A DNA stretch of 64,000 bases from Lichenihabitans psoromatis (GCF_004323635.1 NZ_CP036516.1:1-64000); one strand, 5' to 3'; shown: positions 20,200 through 29,855, counted from the first letter of the stretch. The notes: generated by a model not told the origin, from the letters alone. A program made the numbers and translations.

Positions 20200-21222
20200 T
20201 CACTTGGCCGGTGCGACGGACGCGAGATGTTCACCGAGCGGCGCGGGATCGCGGACACGGTGGTCAAGCGGTAATCCTGCCGCGCGCATATCGTCGGTCA
20301 GCTCGCGGGCGCGGGCCGGATCGAGCCCGCCCCGGAGCAGTTGCCGTATCTCCGCCGGCCTCGCGTCGAACTGGTCCGCCAGACTCTTCGTATCGTAGCC
20401 GTGGCGGGTAAGCTGGGGTTCGAGGTCGTCGATCTGGCGCGACAGCACGCCCTCCACGGTCCCGGCATCAATCGGTTTCACGCTGGCCTCGAACCCTGCC
20501 TCGAAGGCGCGCACGAGATGGCGGCCGATCTGGAGCGGGGTCTTGAGCTTGGCGGCGAGTAGGATCGCGGCGTCTTCGGTCAGCACCGCATCTGGTTCGA
20601 TCCCCGGCGACAGCGCTGTACGCAGAGCCCAGGCGATATAGTCGCGCTGCCGATCGCGCAGGCCACCAAACTCAAATACGGTCGTCCGATCGCCGATTTC
20701 CTCCATCAGCGGGCGCTTCAGGTCGTTGCGCAGCTTGGGATGGCCGACGAGGATCACGGCCAATTGACCGACACCTTCGGTGACAAGCTCTACGAGGCGC
20801 TTGAGCGCGGTCAGCGTCTTGGGGTGGAGGTCATGGGCGTCGTCAACGAACAGCGCTACCGGTCACTTGGCCTTCCGGAACAGCTCTTGCAAATCGCGTT
20901 CGCGCCGTTCCGATTGGCTGGGGATCGAGACGGTCTTCTCGGACGAAAGATCATAGAACAGGGCTGCCACCAGCAGTGGCACCGATATCTTGGCCTTCTC
21001 CAGGCTGAGCGCACGCGACACGATCACGCGCCCTTCGCGCTCCAGTTCCTCGCGCAGTCGCCGCGTCAGCACGGTCTTACCCGAGCCGATGGTGGCGGTG
21101 AGGGCTATCAGGCGTCCGCCTGTGATCGCGGTCTTCAGATCATGGGTGAGCTGGGCATGATGCTCGGTCTCGAAGAAGCCGAGATCGACCGGACGGATCG
21201 ATGCCGGCTGCGAGCAAGGCAT
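20200..21222 (-). pseudogene. ExeA/TniB-like AAA ATPase of a transposon, nonsense-interrupted
   Basis: The gene has about 340 codons. It reads DLGFFETEHHAQLTHDL, then Walker A ATIGSGKTVLTRR, then a TGA (minus strand, 20865-20863), then in the same frame PVALFVDDAHDLH (Walker B), ILVGHPKLRNDL and FEFGGLRDRQRDYI. CGA to TGA would explain the break. This family works with Mu-like or IS481-like transposases as a target-selection ATPase, but no partner transposase remains upstream. The IS21 insertion lies immediately after its stop. It is a fossil of an older transposon. Confidence 0.8.
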
Positions 21223-21515
21223 CGCGCTGCGGTTCCAGCGTTTGCGTGCCGCCCGACTTGGACACCCGAATATAGCCGATGAGCAATGCGTACCTCGCCA
21301 GAAAAGACCACCAGCATGGTGCGAGATGGCGCTGGTTTCACAACGGGTTTTCTGGCTGTTTTCAGGCCCCCGGAAGCGGCGCCGCCCGACCGCGAGAAAA
21401 CCGCTCGTTTTCCGTGTGGTCCCCGTGTTGGCCTGATCGGCAGTGCTAGCACGTTTAGTGATCCAGCTAAGCTTTCGCATACCTGCGGAGCACGACATCC
21501 GATATCAATGGGCCC

Positions 21516-22184
21516 TCATCGGGCCGCTCTGCTCGGATCGCGATTTCGATATTCATTCATGTCCTTATTTGTCTTGATATAGACGCCCGCCGAAGCTGCG
21601 ACCGTACTTTCAATAAGCAAGGCTGCAACAGCGCTTGCCGGACTGACGCGCAATCGCCGTGGAAGCACGGGGGCGATAATTTTTGCGATAATCTGCGCGA
21701 AATGTTCTTCGGCGCGCTGCTGATCGCGATGCCCGTCCAGCACGCTTGGGCGAACGATCGTCAGGGATGGGAAACAGAGCTTGCCCAAATCCATCTCCAG
21801 TTGCCCCTTGTTTCGGATGTAGGCAAAACGCGATCGAGGGTTGGCACCAAGTGACGATGTCAGCGCAAAGTGGGTTGCGCCATGGTCGCGCGCGTGGCGG
21901 GCGACAGAAAGCGGGTAGTCGTAATCGATCGCCCGATAGGCGGAAGGCGATCTGGTCTGAGCACGAGTGGTGCCAAGCGCGCTGACAACCCCGTCCACTT
22001 TCCACCAATCGGCCATGTCGGGCATGTCGGAGAAGTCGATCACGACGTTTTCCAGCTTGCCGCTCGTCGGGATCAGGCGGCGCGTCAAGGCGACGACCTT
22101 GCTGATCCTTCTGTCCGCGAGCGCCTGCATCACGACATGCTCGCCGACCAGCCCGGTCGCGCCCACGATCAGCAGCCGGGTCAT
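21516..22184 (-). CDS. NAD(P)-binding atypical short-chain reductase
   Basis: The protein has 222 residues. It has a Rossmann start (LLIVGATGLVGEHVV) and the conserved VSALGTTRA, FALTSSLGANPRSRFAYIRNKGQLE and LTIVRPSVLDGHR segments of the HTATIP2/NAD(P)H-binding group. These proteins bind NAD(P)H; substrates are mostly unknown. The ATG overlaps the stop of the preceding SDR (ATGA), so the two are co-translated and both probably answer to the TetR upstream. A C-terminal relic of a related protein occurs at 38262-38510. Confidence 0.85.
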   Translation of the reverse strand: MTRLLIVGATGLVGEHVVMQALADRRISKVVALTRRLIPTSGKLENVVIDFSDMPDMADWWKVDGVVSALGTTRAQTRSPSAYRAIDYDYPLSVARHARDHGATHFALTSSLGANPRSRFAYIRNKGQLEMDLGKLCFPSLTIVRPSVLDGHRDQQRAEEHFAQIIAKIIAPVLPRRLRVSPASAVAALLIESTVAASAGVYIKTNKDMNEYRNRDPSRAAR

Positions 22185-23074
22185 GCTGGTGATCGCTTGG
22201 GGAGATATGGCTTGAGGTTGTTGGCTAAAAGCTTGTCGAGCATCCTGTCTGACATGATCCGGATAAGGCGCACGACCAGCGCGGTACTTCGACCGACGGT
22301 GTAGCGCGTCTGAGGCCGCCTGCTTGTGATGGCATCCGCAATGACGCGAGCAGCTTCCTCCGGCGGGGCTCCGCCGGGAACAGAGGCTTGGGCCTGTGAG
22401 ATGACGGCCTGCATTAGCGCGCCGTATCGGTCACGCTGTTCGGCCGTCATCTCATCGATGATCCGCTGGCCGGACACATTGACCCGCCCCAGCATACCGG
22501 TCGTGACCGCGCCTGGCTCGACCACGACGACCCTCACCCCGAGCGGCCCGACTTCGCGACGCAGTGCATCGCTGACCGCCTCAAGCGCGAACTTCGTAGC
22601 GGCATAAGGGCCGTAGGCCGCCATTGCCACCTTGCCGCCGATCGAGGATATGTTGACGATCGATCCCCTGCTCTCGATGAGCGCGGGCAACAGCGCCTGC
22701 ATCATCGCGACATGGCCGAACAAGTTGACGTCGAAGAGACGCCGCCACTCGGATAGCGGATATGTCTCAAGAGGGGCATTGACGCCCATGCCGGCATTGT
22801 TGACCAAAGCGCCGAGCCGACGCCGTTCGGGATCGTCGGTGATACGCTGCACCAATGCTGCGATCCCTGCCTCTTCGGTAATATCGAGCATTATCGGCTC
22901 AAGGTTTGCGGCTCGGAGCGCATCGGCATCTGTATTACGCCGCACGCCAGCCAGGACATGGAAACCGCGCGCCGCAAGCTCGCGGGCGGTCGCAGCGCCG
23001 ATACCGGTCGAAGCGCCAGTAACCACAACGATTTCCCGGCAAAGCTGTTCTGAATCTACAGATGAAATTTTCAT
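22181..23074 (-). CDS. Short-chain dehydrogenase/reductase
   Basis: The protein has 297 residues. It shows TGASTGIG, NNAGMGVNAPLE, the catalytic serine in NISSIGG, and YAATK (Tyr-x3-Lys). The C-terminal extension past residue 250 is typical of oxidoreductases of the YusZ/retinol-dehydrogenase type. It lies 33 bp downstream of a TetR gene in the same direction and overlaps the next reductase, giving a three-gene unit. Substrate unknown. Confidence 0.9.
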   Translation of the reverse strand: MKISSVDSEQLCREIVVVTGASTGIGAATARELAARGFHVLAGVRRNTDADALRAANLEPIMLDITEEAGIAALVQRITDDPERRRLGALVNNAGMGVNAPLETYPLSEWRRLFDVNLFGHVAMMQALLPALIESRGSIVNISSIGGKVAMAAYGPYAATKFALEAVSDALRREVGPLGVRVVVVEPGAVTTGMLGRVNVSGQRIIDEMTAEQRDRYGALMQAVISQAQASVPGGAPPEEAARVIADAITSRRPQTRYTVGRSTALVVRLIRIMSDRMLDKLLANNLKPYLPKRSPA

Positions 23075-23107
23075 GAATGTCTAGTCGCTCTTTAAATAGT
23101 GAGAATG

Positions 23108-23674
23108 TTAGCCGAGGAAACGCCAAAGTGCCTCGAAGCCTGCGGTGGCATGGATTTCAGCGTTTGCGGGATCGCGGGTCATGTAGTCGACGGTGGCATC
23201 GACTATGCCCGCGACGAGCGAGGCGACAAACAACAGCGGTGCCTCGCGCATCGCTCCGCTAGCGCGGCTTCGACCCAAAAGAGCCTCGACGTCCGCGTAG
23301 GCCTCGTTTGACGCTCGGTGACTTGCTTCGGTTACATCGTTTGAGACGCCAAGGTGCGCGAGTGTCCGTCGCTCCTGTGGGTGTGAGATCGCCCAACCCA
23401 GCCAACCATTCCACACGTGAAGAACCTGGCTCCGCAGATCGGCTTTCGCAGGAATCTCGGTCGCCATTGCCATTGCCATGTCCGCCTTCAGATTAACGTA
23501 GAGCTGGTTAAGGAGGTCAGCCTTGGTTGTGAAATAAAGAAACAGCGCGCCGTTCGAGACGCCAGCCTCTTTCGCGATCATCGCGGTCGGCGCACGTAGC
23601 CCGTGCGTGGCGATTATCCTGATCGCCGCCGTCATGATCGAGCTGCGCTTCTCGTCGCTTCTCGGTCTTGCCAT
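23108..23674 (-). CDS. TetR/AcrR family regulator
   Basis: The protein has 188 residues. The helix-turn-helix spans about residues 10-55 (SSIMTAAIRIIATHGLRAPTAMIAKEAGVSNGALFLYFTTKADLL). The C-terminal part has the TetR_C pattern around a WNGWLGWAISHPQERR stretch. It is first of the unit TetR, SDR, NAD(P)-reductase and probably represses it from the dyad upstream at 23715-23738. Confidence 0.9.
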   Translation of the reverse strand: MARPRSDEKRSSIMTAAIRIIATHGLRAPTAMIAKEAGVSNGALFLYFTTKADLLNQLYVNLKADMAMAMATEIPAKADLRSQVLHVWNGWLGWAISHPQERRTLAHLGVSNDVTEASHRASNEAYADVEALLGRSRASGAMREAPLLFVASLVAGIVDATVDYMTRDPANAEIHATAGFEALWRFLG

Positions 23675-23714
23675 GATTTGCCTCTCTCCATTGACGATAT
23701 AGAGAGCGGTCGGT

Positions 23715-23738
23715 CAGTCAATCATATCGCTCTGACTG
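23715..23738. promoter_or_regulatory. Candidate TetR operator
   Basis: CAGTCA and TGACTG form an inverted repeat with a 12-base centre, flanked by further GGTC-rich half sites. It is located 41-64 bp upstream of the TetR start. It is the only obvious dyad in that promoter region. Confidence 0.45.
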
Positions 23739-23908
23739 GTCATTTTTTATCGTTCGCGCGCGGATCGATCCCCATAATATGTCCGTCGCATCTAATGTGA
23801 TTTGCGTCTCAACGAATGCGCGCTTGGAGCGTTGGTCTGTCTCACGCAATGTGAGCCGGCAACTGTCCTTTATTGCAGTTCCGCGCGATCATCATTGCGA
23901 GCCGCTAC

Positions 23909-24007
23909 AACTACGCAGCTCACAAGCACCCCAACGTGCTGGCCTGGCTCGCCTACCATCCGCGGTGGACGTTCCACTTCACGCCGACATCCTGCTCCTG
24001 GCTGAAC
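23909..24007 (+). mobile_element. IS630-family transposase remnant
   Basis: A 33-codon stretch reads NYAAHKHPNVLAWL and then HPRWTFHFTPTSCSWLN, the hallmark C-terminal region of IS630-type transposases (just before the catalytic Glu). It has no start and stops being recognisable exactly where the next IS begins. Confidence 0.8.
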
Positions 24008-24093
24008 AGAGGTGGCTCGGGGAATCTGGACAGGTGGGATGAGTGGAGTTTCTGCCTAACGGCGACCAAGATGGTCGCGATTTAGGAGAGACG

Positions 24094-24404
24094 ATGACGA
24101 AGCGAACCCGCCGGAACCATGCTCCGGCTTTTAAAGGGAAGGTGGCGCTCGCCGCCGTGAGGGGCGAGAAACGCTGGCCGAGCTGGCGCAGCAGTTCGAC
24201 GTTCATCCGAACCAGATCACGGCTTGGAAAGCTCAGCTTCAGGAGGGTGCCGCCGGGGTGTTCGGTTCCGACCCGCGGCCGGACGCGGCGTCGCCGCCCA
24301 TCGACGTGAAGACGCTACATGCCAAGATTGGCGAGCTGACGCTGACCAACGATTTTTTGTCCGGCGCGCTCAGCAAGGCCGGCCTGCCGAGCGCACAGCG
24401 ATGA
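24094..24404 (+). pseudogene. IS3-family orfA, frameshifted
   Basis: The small helix-turn-helix protein starts MTKRTRRNHAPAFKGKVALA after a GGAGAG ribosome-binding site. Compared with the intact copy at 38595 it lost one base near 24170 (GAGAAACGCTGG versus GAGAAGACGCTGG), which moves the reading frame; the remaining codons continue in the next frame to the TGA at 24402. OrfA supplies DNA binding, so this copy should not transpose unaided. Confidence 0.85.
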
Positions 24405-25228
24405 TCGACCGCGGTCATGGTCTGTCGATCAGCCGACAGGCGAAGGTTCTCGGGGTCAGCCGCGGCAGCGTGTATTACTTGGCCCGGCCGGTCTCGGCCG
24501 CCGACCTCGCCATCATGCGGCGGATCGACGAGCTGCATCTCGAATGGCCCTTCGCGGGCAGCCGGATGTTGCGCGATCTGCTGAACCGGGAGGGGATTGC
24601 GATCGGCCGCCGACATGTCGCGACGCTGATGAAGCGGATGGGCGTCGAGGCGATCTACCGGAGGCCGAACACCTCGAAGCCGGCGCCGGGCCATAAGACC
24701 TACCCGTACTTGCTGCGCGGGATGACGATCGATCGTCCGAACCAGGTCTGGGCGATGGACATCACCTATGTGCCGAAGGCGCGCGGCTTCGTCTATCTCG
24801 CCGCGGTGATCGACTGGTTCAGCCGTCGGGTCCTCTCCTGGCGGGTGTCGATCACCATGGAGGCGGCATTCTGCGTCGAGGTTCTGGAGGAAGCACTCGC
24901 GCGCCATGGCAAACCGGAGATTTTCAACACGGATCAGGGCTCGCAGTTCACTTGCCAGGATTTCACGGGCGTGCTGCTCGAGGCCAAAGTCGCCATCAGC
25001 ATGGATGGCAAGGGCTCCTGGCGGGACAACATCTTCGTCGAACGGCTCTGGCGGTCGATCAAATACGAGGAGGTCTACCGGAAAGCCTACGAAAGCGTCG
25101 GCGAAGCCCGCACGTCGATCGGCCGGTATCTGGCTTTCTACAATGGACGCAGACCACATTCGCGCCTTGACCGGCAGACGCCGGACCAAGCCTACTTCAG
25201 CCAATTGCCGCGAGCCGCGGCCGCCTGA
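24401..25228 (+). CDS. IS3-family transposase OrfB
   Basis: The protein has 275 residues and starts with ATG overlapping the orfA stop (ATGA). It has a HTH_21-type region, then the rve integrase core: Asp in VWAMDITYVP, Asp in FNTDQGSQF and Glu in VERLWRSIKYEEVY form the DDE triad, followed by YNGRRPHSRLDRQTPDQAYF. It is intact and catalytically complete, but the OrfA partner of this copy is broken. The intact OrfA at 38595 could act in trans. Confidence 0.93.
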   Translation: MIDRGHGLSISRQAKVLGVSRGSVYYLARPVSAADLAIMRRIDELHLEWPFAGSRMLRDLLNREGIAIGRRHVATLMKRMGVEAIYRRPNTSKPAPGHKTYPYLLRGMTIDRPNQVWAMDITYVPKARGFVYLAAVIDWFSRRVLSWRVSITMEAAFCVEVLEEALARHGKPEIFNTDQGSQFTCQDFTGVLLEAKVAISMDGKGSWRDNIFVERLWRSIKYEEVYRKAYESVGEARTSIGRYLAFYNGRRPHSRLDRQTPDQAYFSQLPRAAAA

Positions 25229-25290
25229 ACCCCAGCAGGACTCCACTTACCAGGCCACGCGCTGCCTTTCAGACGAACCGAGCCACCTCT

Positions 25291-26472
25291 GATTTCAAGC
25301 AGAAAAATCCCGGTATTGACTTGCAATGGGTGACGCTTGAGGAGAACGTCCTGCGTCAGAAAGTGACTACCGATATAGCAACCAAAGGCGGCCAATACGA
25401 CGTTCTCACGATCGGGACCTACGAGGTCCCGATTTGGGCTAAGCAAAACTGGCTCATGCCACTCGACAACCTCGGTGCCGACTACGATCGAGACGACCTT
25501 CTGCCAGCCATTCGCAGCGGCTTGTCGCTGGATGGAAGACTCTATACTGCGCCGTTCTACGGCGAAAGCTCGATGGTGATGTACCGCAAGGACCTGTTCG
25601 ACAAAGCCGGCCTGATGATGCCCGACGCGCCAAATTGGGACTTCATCGCGGATGCCGCCCAGAAGATCACAGACAAGGACCATGGCGTCTACGGCATCTG
25701 CCTCCGCGGAAAGCCCGGCTGGGGCGAGAACATGGCGCTTTTGACCGCGATGGCAAATTCCTTTGGCGCTCGTTGGTTCGACGAAGAATGGAGGGCTCAA
25801 TTCGATCAGCCCGAATGGAAAAAGACGCTCGAATTTTACACCCAACTAATGCAGAACAGCGGACCTCCAGGTGCGTCGTCGAACGGTTTTAACGAGAATC
25901 TCGCCCTCTTCCAAACCGGCAAGTGCGGGATCTGGGTCGACGCGACTGTTGCTGCTTCCTTCGTTTCTGATCCCAAGCAGTCGAAGGTTGCAGGTGAGGT
26001 CGGCTTCGCTGTTGCCCCGGATGGCGGCTTCGGTAATCGTGGAAACTGGCTCTGGGCATGGAGCTTGGCCATCCCAGCTGGTTCTGAGAAGAAGGATGCG
26101 GCCGAAAAGTTCGTCGCCTGGGCGACGAGCAAACATTACACCGACCTTGTGGCCAGCAAGGAAGGCTGGTCGAATGCACCTCCAGGAACACGTCTCTCGC
26201 TGTACGCGAATCCAGATTACCAAAGGGCGGCTCCCTTCGCGAAGATCACCTTGGCAAGCATCAATGCCGCGAACTCGACGAAACCGGCCGTAAAGCCCGT
26301 TCCCTATGTAGGTGGCATGTTCATGTCCATCCTGGAATATCAGGGCATCGGAACCACCGTTGGTCAAGACTTCGCCGCAGCCTTGGCTGGTAAGGTCAGC
26401 GTCACGGTTGCGCTGGCAAATGCGCAGGAGGCTACAACGCGCGTGATGAAGAAGGCTGGCTACCTAAACTAA
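25291..26472 (+). pseudogene. Sugar/polyol ABC substrate-binding protein, N-terminus deleted
   Basis: This SBP_bac_1 receptor resembles sorbitol/mannitol-binding proteins (VTLEENVLRQKVTTDIATK, YDVLTIGTYEVPIWAKQ, GNRGNWLWAWSLAIP). The frame is open from base 25291, exactly at the IS-A right end. It lacks the signal peptide and roughly the first 50-60 residues, so it cannot be exported as it stands. The C-terminal 390 codons are undamaged, suggesting a recent loss. No permease or ATPase of this system is nearby. Confidence 0.88.
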
Positions 26473-27251
26473 CGGAGAGCAGTTCCCGGTGGGGGTCCCT
26501 CCGGGGTCATGACCGCCGGGGACGCGGTGCTTAAATGCACTCGAAGAGTGGTCAATGATTACCGACTGAGTAGCCTATCTATTCGCACGATTATGTTACA
26601 CTGCTCGCCAGAATGCGATCCGGACAATTTTCTCAGAAGCTAGGCTAAGTCTCTATTACTTTTGAGTTAATCGGAGCAATCTGTCTGGAGTTGATGTAAG
26701 GAACGCCGCCCGCAGAGGAATGGGTTCGCTGTTCGTGAAGGGGCCACTACGCCCGGCCTAGTGAGCGTAGCGCCCAAAGGTTGTCGACGTCGTCACGCAG
26801 TGAGATCACTGTAGGTTCCATAATGTTGATTATGCGAATCCGACACGATCCGGACTTCTTTATTGTTTTTCGACCTTTCAGCGAGGTCCCGTCTGCCGCC
26901 AACTTGGCCCTCCCCCAAAAGACTTTTTTGCCCGCTCATTCGCCCTCGTGGACGCGATCCCGCCGCTGAGTAGCCTGCCGAGCTCGGCCAGCAGCTGGTC
27001 CGCCTCGTGTCGCTATTTGGCGGTCTCGTGCCACGCGCTAGGACGCCGATGAAGGAGATCGCGCTAATGGTCGTTGTTTAGCACGTACCGCCTGACTAGC
27101 TAGGCCGGCCGCTACAATGACCGCGAGTACCTGTTCGAGGATCCGGTGTTGCACCTGCTACAAGCCGATCTCCTCAACCCTTCAGCTCGGCCCACAGCTA
27201 TACCTCCTGCCCCAGTCAGGCCGATAGCAAACTGGTCGGCGGCGAAGCGGC
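26473..27251. other. Degenerate intergenic region
   Basis: About 780 bases with lower GC than the surroundings and no convincing gene, only short frames without motifs. The end of the region leads into a regulator relic. It looks like decayed sequence within the mobile island. Confidence 0.5.
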
Positions 27252-27362
27252 GAGATCTTGGACATTTCGACATCGACGGTCAGTAAGTATGTCGCGTCGG
27301 CGAAGCGCAAATCAGGAGCAATCAAGAGGGCGCACGCCATCCCGATCGCGTTACAAAGGTGA
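27252..27362 (+). pseudogene. LuxR-type helix-turn-helix relic
   Basis: A 36-codon segment reads EILDISTSTVSKYVASAKRK and then SGAIKRAHAIPIALQR before a TGA. This matches the C-terminal recognition helix and tail of LuxR-family regulators (normally EIA..LGIS..TV..H...A..KL). The upstream part is out of frame or unrecognisable, so only a fossil remains. Confidence 0.45.
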
Positions 27363-27455
27363 ACGATAACGTAGTATTATCAAAAGCGGTCAGCTCTATA
27401 TCAATCCATCCCGAATGCAAGGCCGGTTCAGGATCGGCTTGGCTCGCTCAAGTCG

Positions 27456-28043
27456 TTACCGATCTTTCAGCAAACTGGGCAGTTCTACAAATTTCCAGAG
27501 TGGTCGATTGATAAACCCGTCGGCCTTCAGCATGACAAGACCGTGCAATTGTGCCCAGAGCAGGTAGGCTTCGTCTTCCGCGTCTGTCAGCGACGAGACA
27601 GCTGCCATCGCCGTCCGCAGCATCCCGAAAGCTTTTCCGGACTCCTCATCTAGGTCGCTGCCCGCCTTGGCTTCCGGGGTGAGGCGCGAGGCGAACATCA
27701 GCCGGTAGATCTCGGTGTTGGCTTCCCCGAACGTCACATAAGCACGCGCAATCGCCTTCACCGCGTCGAGCGGGGCGCGATCCGACATTGCCGCAGCCAA
27801 TGTCACCACGAGCTCTTCGAATCCCTCAGCGGCAACGGCTTCAAACAGCGCGTCTCGGTCAGTGAAGTGACGGTAAGGCGCCGGCTGGCTGACCCCGGCA
27901 AGGCGCGCCAGCGAGGCCAGCGACACCGTTTGAGCGCCGTGTCGGAGGATCTCCTCGCGCGCGACCCGCAGCAGATCGCGGCGGAGATCGCCGTGATGGT
28001 AGCGCTGGCGATCCCCGGCGGCGGGGTTCCGACGACTGGCCAT
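27456..28043 (-). CDS. TetR/AcrR family regulator
   Basis: The protein has about 195 residues from the ATG at 28043. The helix-turn-helix is HHGDLRRDLLRVAREEILRH followed by SLASLARLAGVSQPAPYRHFTDRDALF. The C-terminal half matches the TetR_C_33-like domain (FGEANTEIYRLMFASRL). An upstream GTG at 28058 is possible but would lie in the inverted repeat 28044-28058. It is divergent from the alcohol-dehydrogenase-like gene, the likely target. Confidence 0.9.
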   Translation of the reverse strand: MASRRNPAAGDRQRYHHGDLRRDLLRVAREEILRHGAQTVSLASLARLAGVSQPAPYRHFTDRDALFEAVAAEGFEELVVTLAAAMSDRAPLDAVKAIARAYVTFGEANTEIYRLMFASRLTPEAKAGSDLDEESGKAFGMLRTAMAAVSSLTDAEDEAYLLWAQLHGLVMLKADGFINRPLWKFVELPSLLKDR

Positions 28044-28058
28044 GTGATAAACTATCAC
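28044..28058. promoter_or_regulatory. Probable TetR operator
   Basis: GTGATAAACTATCAC is a perfect 6-bp inverted repeat with a 3-base centre, directly next to the TetR start. A second, weaker dyad around ATGTCATCACAT lies about 45 bp further towards the divergent gene. Both are well placed for control of the pair. Confidence 0.6.
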
Positions 28059-28202
28059 TTTCTACCTTGACGGGCGAGACGCTCGCCATCATGTTATATG
28101 TCATCACATAGTCGCGGTCGAGGAGCCTGCCCACGGTGACAGGGACATTCTCCAGACTAGCGAACTGGCGGTCAGCGCCCTAGATTTTTGAAGGAACTTG
28201 CC

Positions 28203-29162
28203 TTGACTAAGATGAAAGCAGTGGTCTACGACCAGTATGGCGGGCCCGAGATGCTACGTGAGACCTCGATCGATGCCTCGACGCCAAAGGAAGGAGAGGT
28301 CCTCGTACGCGTCCATGCTACCAGCGTGAACGGCTACGACGTGGCCGTCCGCTCCGGCGCGCTGAAGATGTTCACCGGGCGAAAGTTCCCCAAGCGGATA
28401 GGTGTCGACTTCGCGGGAGAAGTTTTGACCGCAGCGAAGGCAGCATCGCCCTTCACGCCGGGAGATCGGGTCTGGGGAGTGACACCGCTGCATCAGCTCG
28501 GCAGCGCCGCGGAGCTGATCTGCGTGGCGCCGGCGCAGCTCGCGCATTACCCGATCGAGCTCGACCCCGCCGAAGCCGCCGCCTTGCCCGTCGTCGGCTC
28601 GACTGTCATCACGGCGCTGCGCGACCGGGGGAAACTCGAGGCACGCCAGCGCCTGCTGGTGCGCGGGGCAAGCGGGGGGGTCGGAAGCATCGCCGTCCAG
28701 TTCGGTCGCGCGCTTGGGGCCCACGTCACCGGCTTGGCGGGCGCGTCCAATCTCGACTTTGTCCGCGAGATCGGTGCCGACGAGGCGCTCGATTATGCTG
28801 TGACCGCTCCAGCCGACCTCGACGCCTTCGACGTCATCCTCGACACGGTAGGCAGCAACCCGAGCGCCTGGCGACGTCTGCTCGTACCCGGGGGGCGCAT
28901 GATGGCCATCGTTCCTGACCTTGAGCACCCGCTCATGTCGATGGCTTACATCGCGTGGTCCCGGGTTCACGGCGCGCGGCGCGTGCGCTTCTTCAGCGAC
29001 AAACCCGACACCAGGCTGCTGACCGACCTCGCCGACTACGTCAGGAACGGAGCCATCAAGCCGATCGTTGATCGCGTCTATCCTATGTCCGATATCGCCG
29101 AGGCCCACCGTGCGATGGAAATCGGCGGCCGCCGCGGGAAACAGGTCATCCGGGTGGTTTGA
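28203..29162 (+). CDS. MDR-family NAD(P)-dependent oxidoreductase (quinone-reductase-like)
   Basis: The protein has about 319 residues and is a medium-chain dehydrogenase without zinc ligands. It reads MKAVVYDQYGGPEML at the start, GVDFAGEV in the GroES-like domain, GASGGVGSIAVQFGRALGAHVTG as the nucleotide-binding motif, and ends GKQVIRVV, like zeta-crystallin/NADPH:quinone reductases. The TTG at 28203 has AAGGA 7 bases upstream; the ATG at 28212 is an alternative. The reaction is probably NADPH-dependent reduction of a quinone or enone. A divergent TetR gene controls it. Confidence 0.88.
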   Translation: MTKMKAVVYDQYGGPEMLRETSIDASTPKEGEVLVRVHATSVNGYDVAVRSGALKMFTGRKFPKRIGVDFAGEVLTAAKAASPFTPGDRVWGVTPLHQLGSAAELICVAPAQLAHYPIELDPAEAAALPVVGSTVITALRDRGKLEARQRLLVRGASGGVGSIAVQFGRALGAHVTGLAGASNLDFVREIGADEALDYAVTAPADLDAFDVILDTVGSNPSAWRRLLVPGGRMMAIVPDLEHPLMSMAYIAWSRVHGARRVRFFSDKPDTRLLTDLADYVRNGAIKPIVDRVYPMSDIAEAHRAMEIGGRRGKQVIRVV

Positions 29163-29257
29163 AGCGCGCGCGATCCGCTGAACCGGCAGGGGGCCAGGTC
29201 TTCCGCGACCTTGGATAGCTTCAAGCGCGCGACCTGGCCTCTTCCCCGCTTGGGGTG

Positions 29258-29599
29258 GGTTTGCCTGGCCGAGCCAGGGCGGTTTTCGACGACGAGGCGG
29301 TCGACATCATTCCTGCCGGGCCTGCGGACGATGCGGCGGGCGCGGCCGATCACTTCGGAGACCACGTCGGTGCCGAGGCAATGCGCAACCTGGTCGAGCG
29401 CGCTCTGGACGGGATCGAGGCCGGCCAGATGCTCGATCATGCGATCGGGACGCGCGATGGCCTCACGACGGAGCACCGGCTGGCCGTTCTCAAAGACGGG
29501 AATGAGAGGACAGGTTGCCGTCGTCATCGGTGAATGGCTCGGACAGCCACACCGGAACGAGTGCTGGAGATAGTCAAGGCCATAATCCCGGGGCGTTAC
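29258..29599 (-). pseudogene. Strawberry-notch-like helicase relic
   Basis: About 115 codons resemble the middle of the large strawberry-notch-type NTPases found on alphaproteobacterial plasmids and integrative elements: TPRDYGLDYLQHSF, PVFENGQPVL, then SALDQVAHCLGTDVVSEV, GRARRIVRRPGR and RLVVENRPGSA. The expected helicase motifs on both sides are absent, and the frame loses similarity after VENRPGSA. It is a fragment of a conjugative or plasmid backbone gene. Family recall, no search done. Confidence 0.6.
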
Positions 29600-29855
29600 G
29601 TGATCCGGATGCCGGCCAAAGCCGACTGCGCCGCGGACCTGACCATTCAGCGCGCCTAATATGCAGATCATTTCCATTGCTGGTTACGACTATTGTGCAT
29701 TCCCGTTGCTCTATGAGTGCATCGGCGTTTAGATCGGCGCTTAAGGTGCCAGTACCGCCATAAAAACCTGCAAAGGCTGCCGCGAAGAAGCCATAATTAT
29801 CTTTCCATCGGCGATGTGACTGGATACGGTATTTCTGGAGCGGGGGGCTGATGCG

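Larger units (their letters stand above)
24008..25290 (+). mobile_element. IS3-family element (IS-A), copy 1
   Basis: The copy is about 1283 bp long. The inverted ends read AGAGGTGGCTCGG (left, 24008) and the complementary CCGAGCCACCTCT (right, to 25290). It contains orfA (frameshifted) and orfB (intact). I find no target-site duplication: the left flank is IS630 coding sequence and the right flank the interior of a sugar-binding-protein gene, so a deletion next to the element is likely. A second, partial copy is at 38511. Confidence 0.88.

Noticed and set aside
24001..25300. Target-site duplication around IS-A copy 1
   Set aside because: Bases outside the two ends do not match for either possible end position, so the flanks were probably rearranged.
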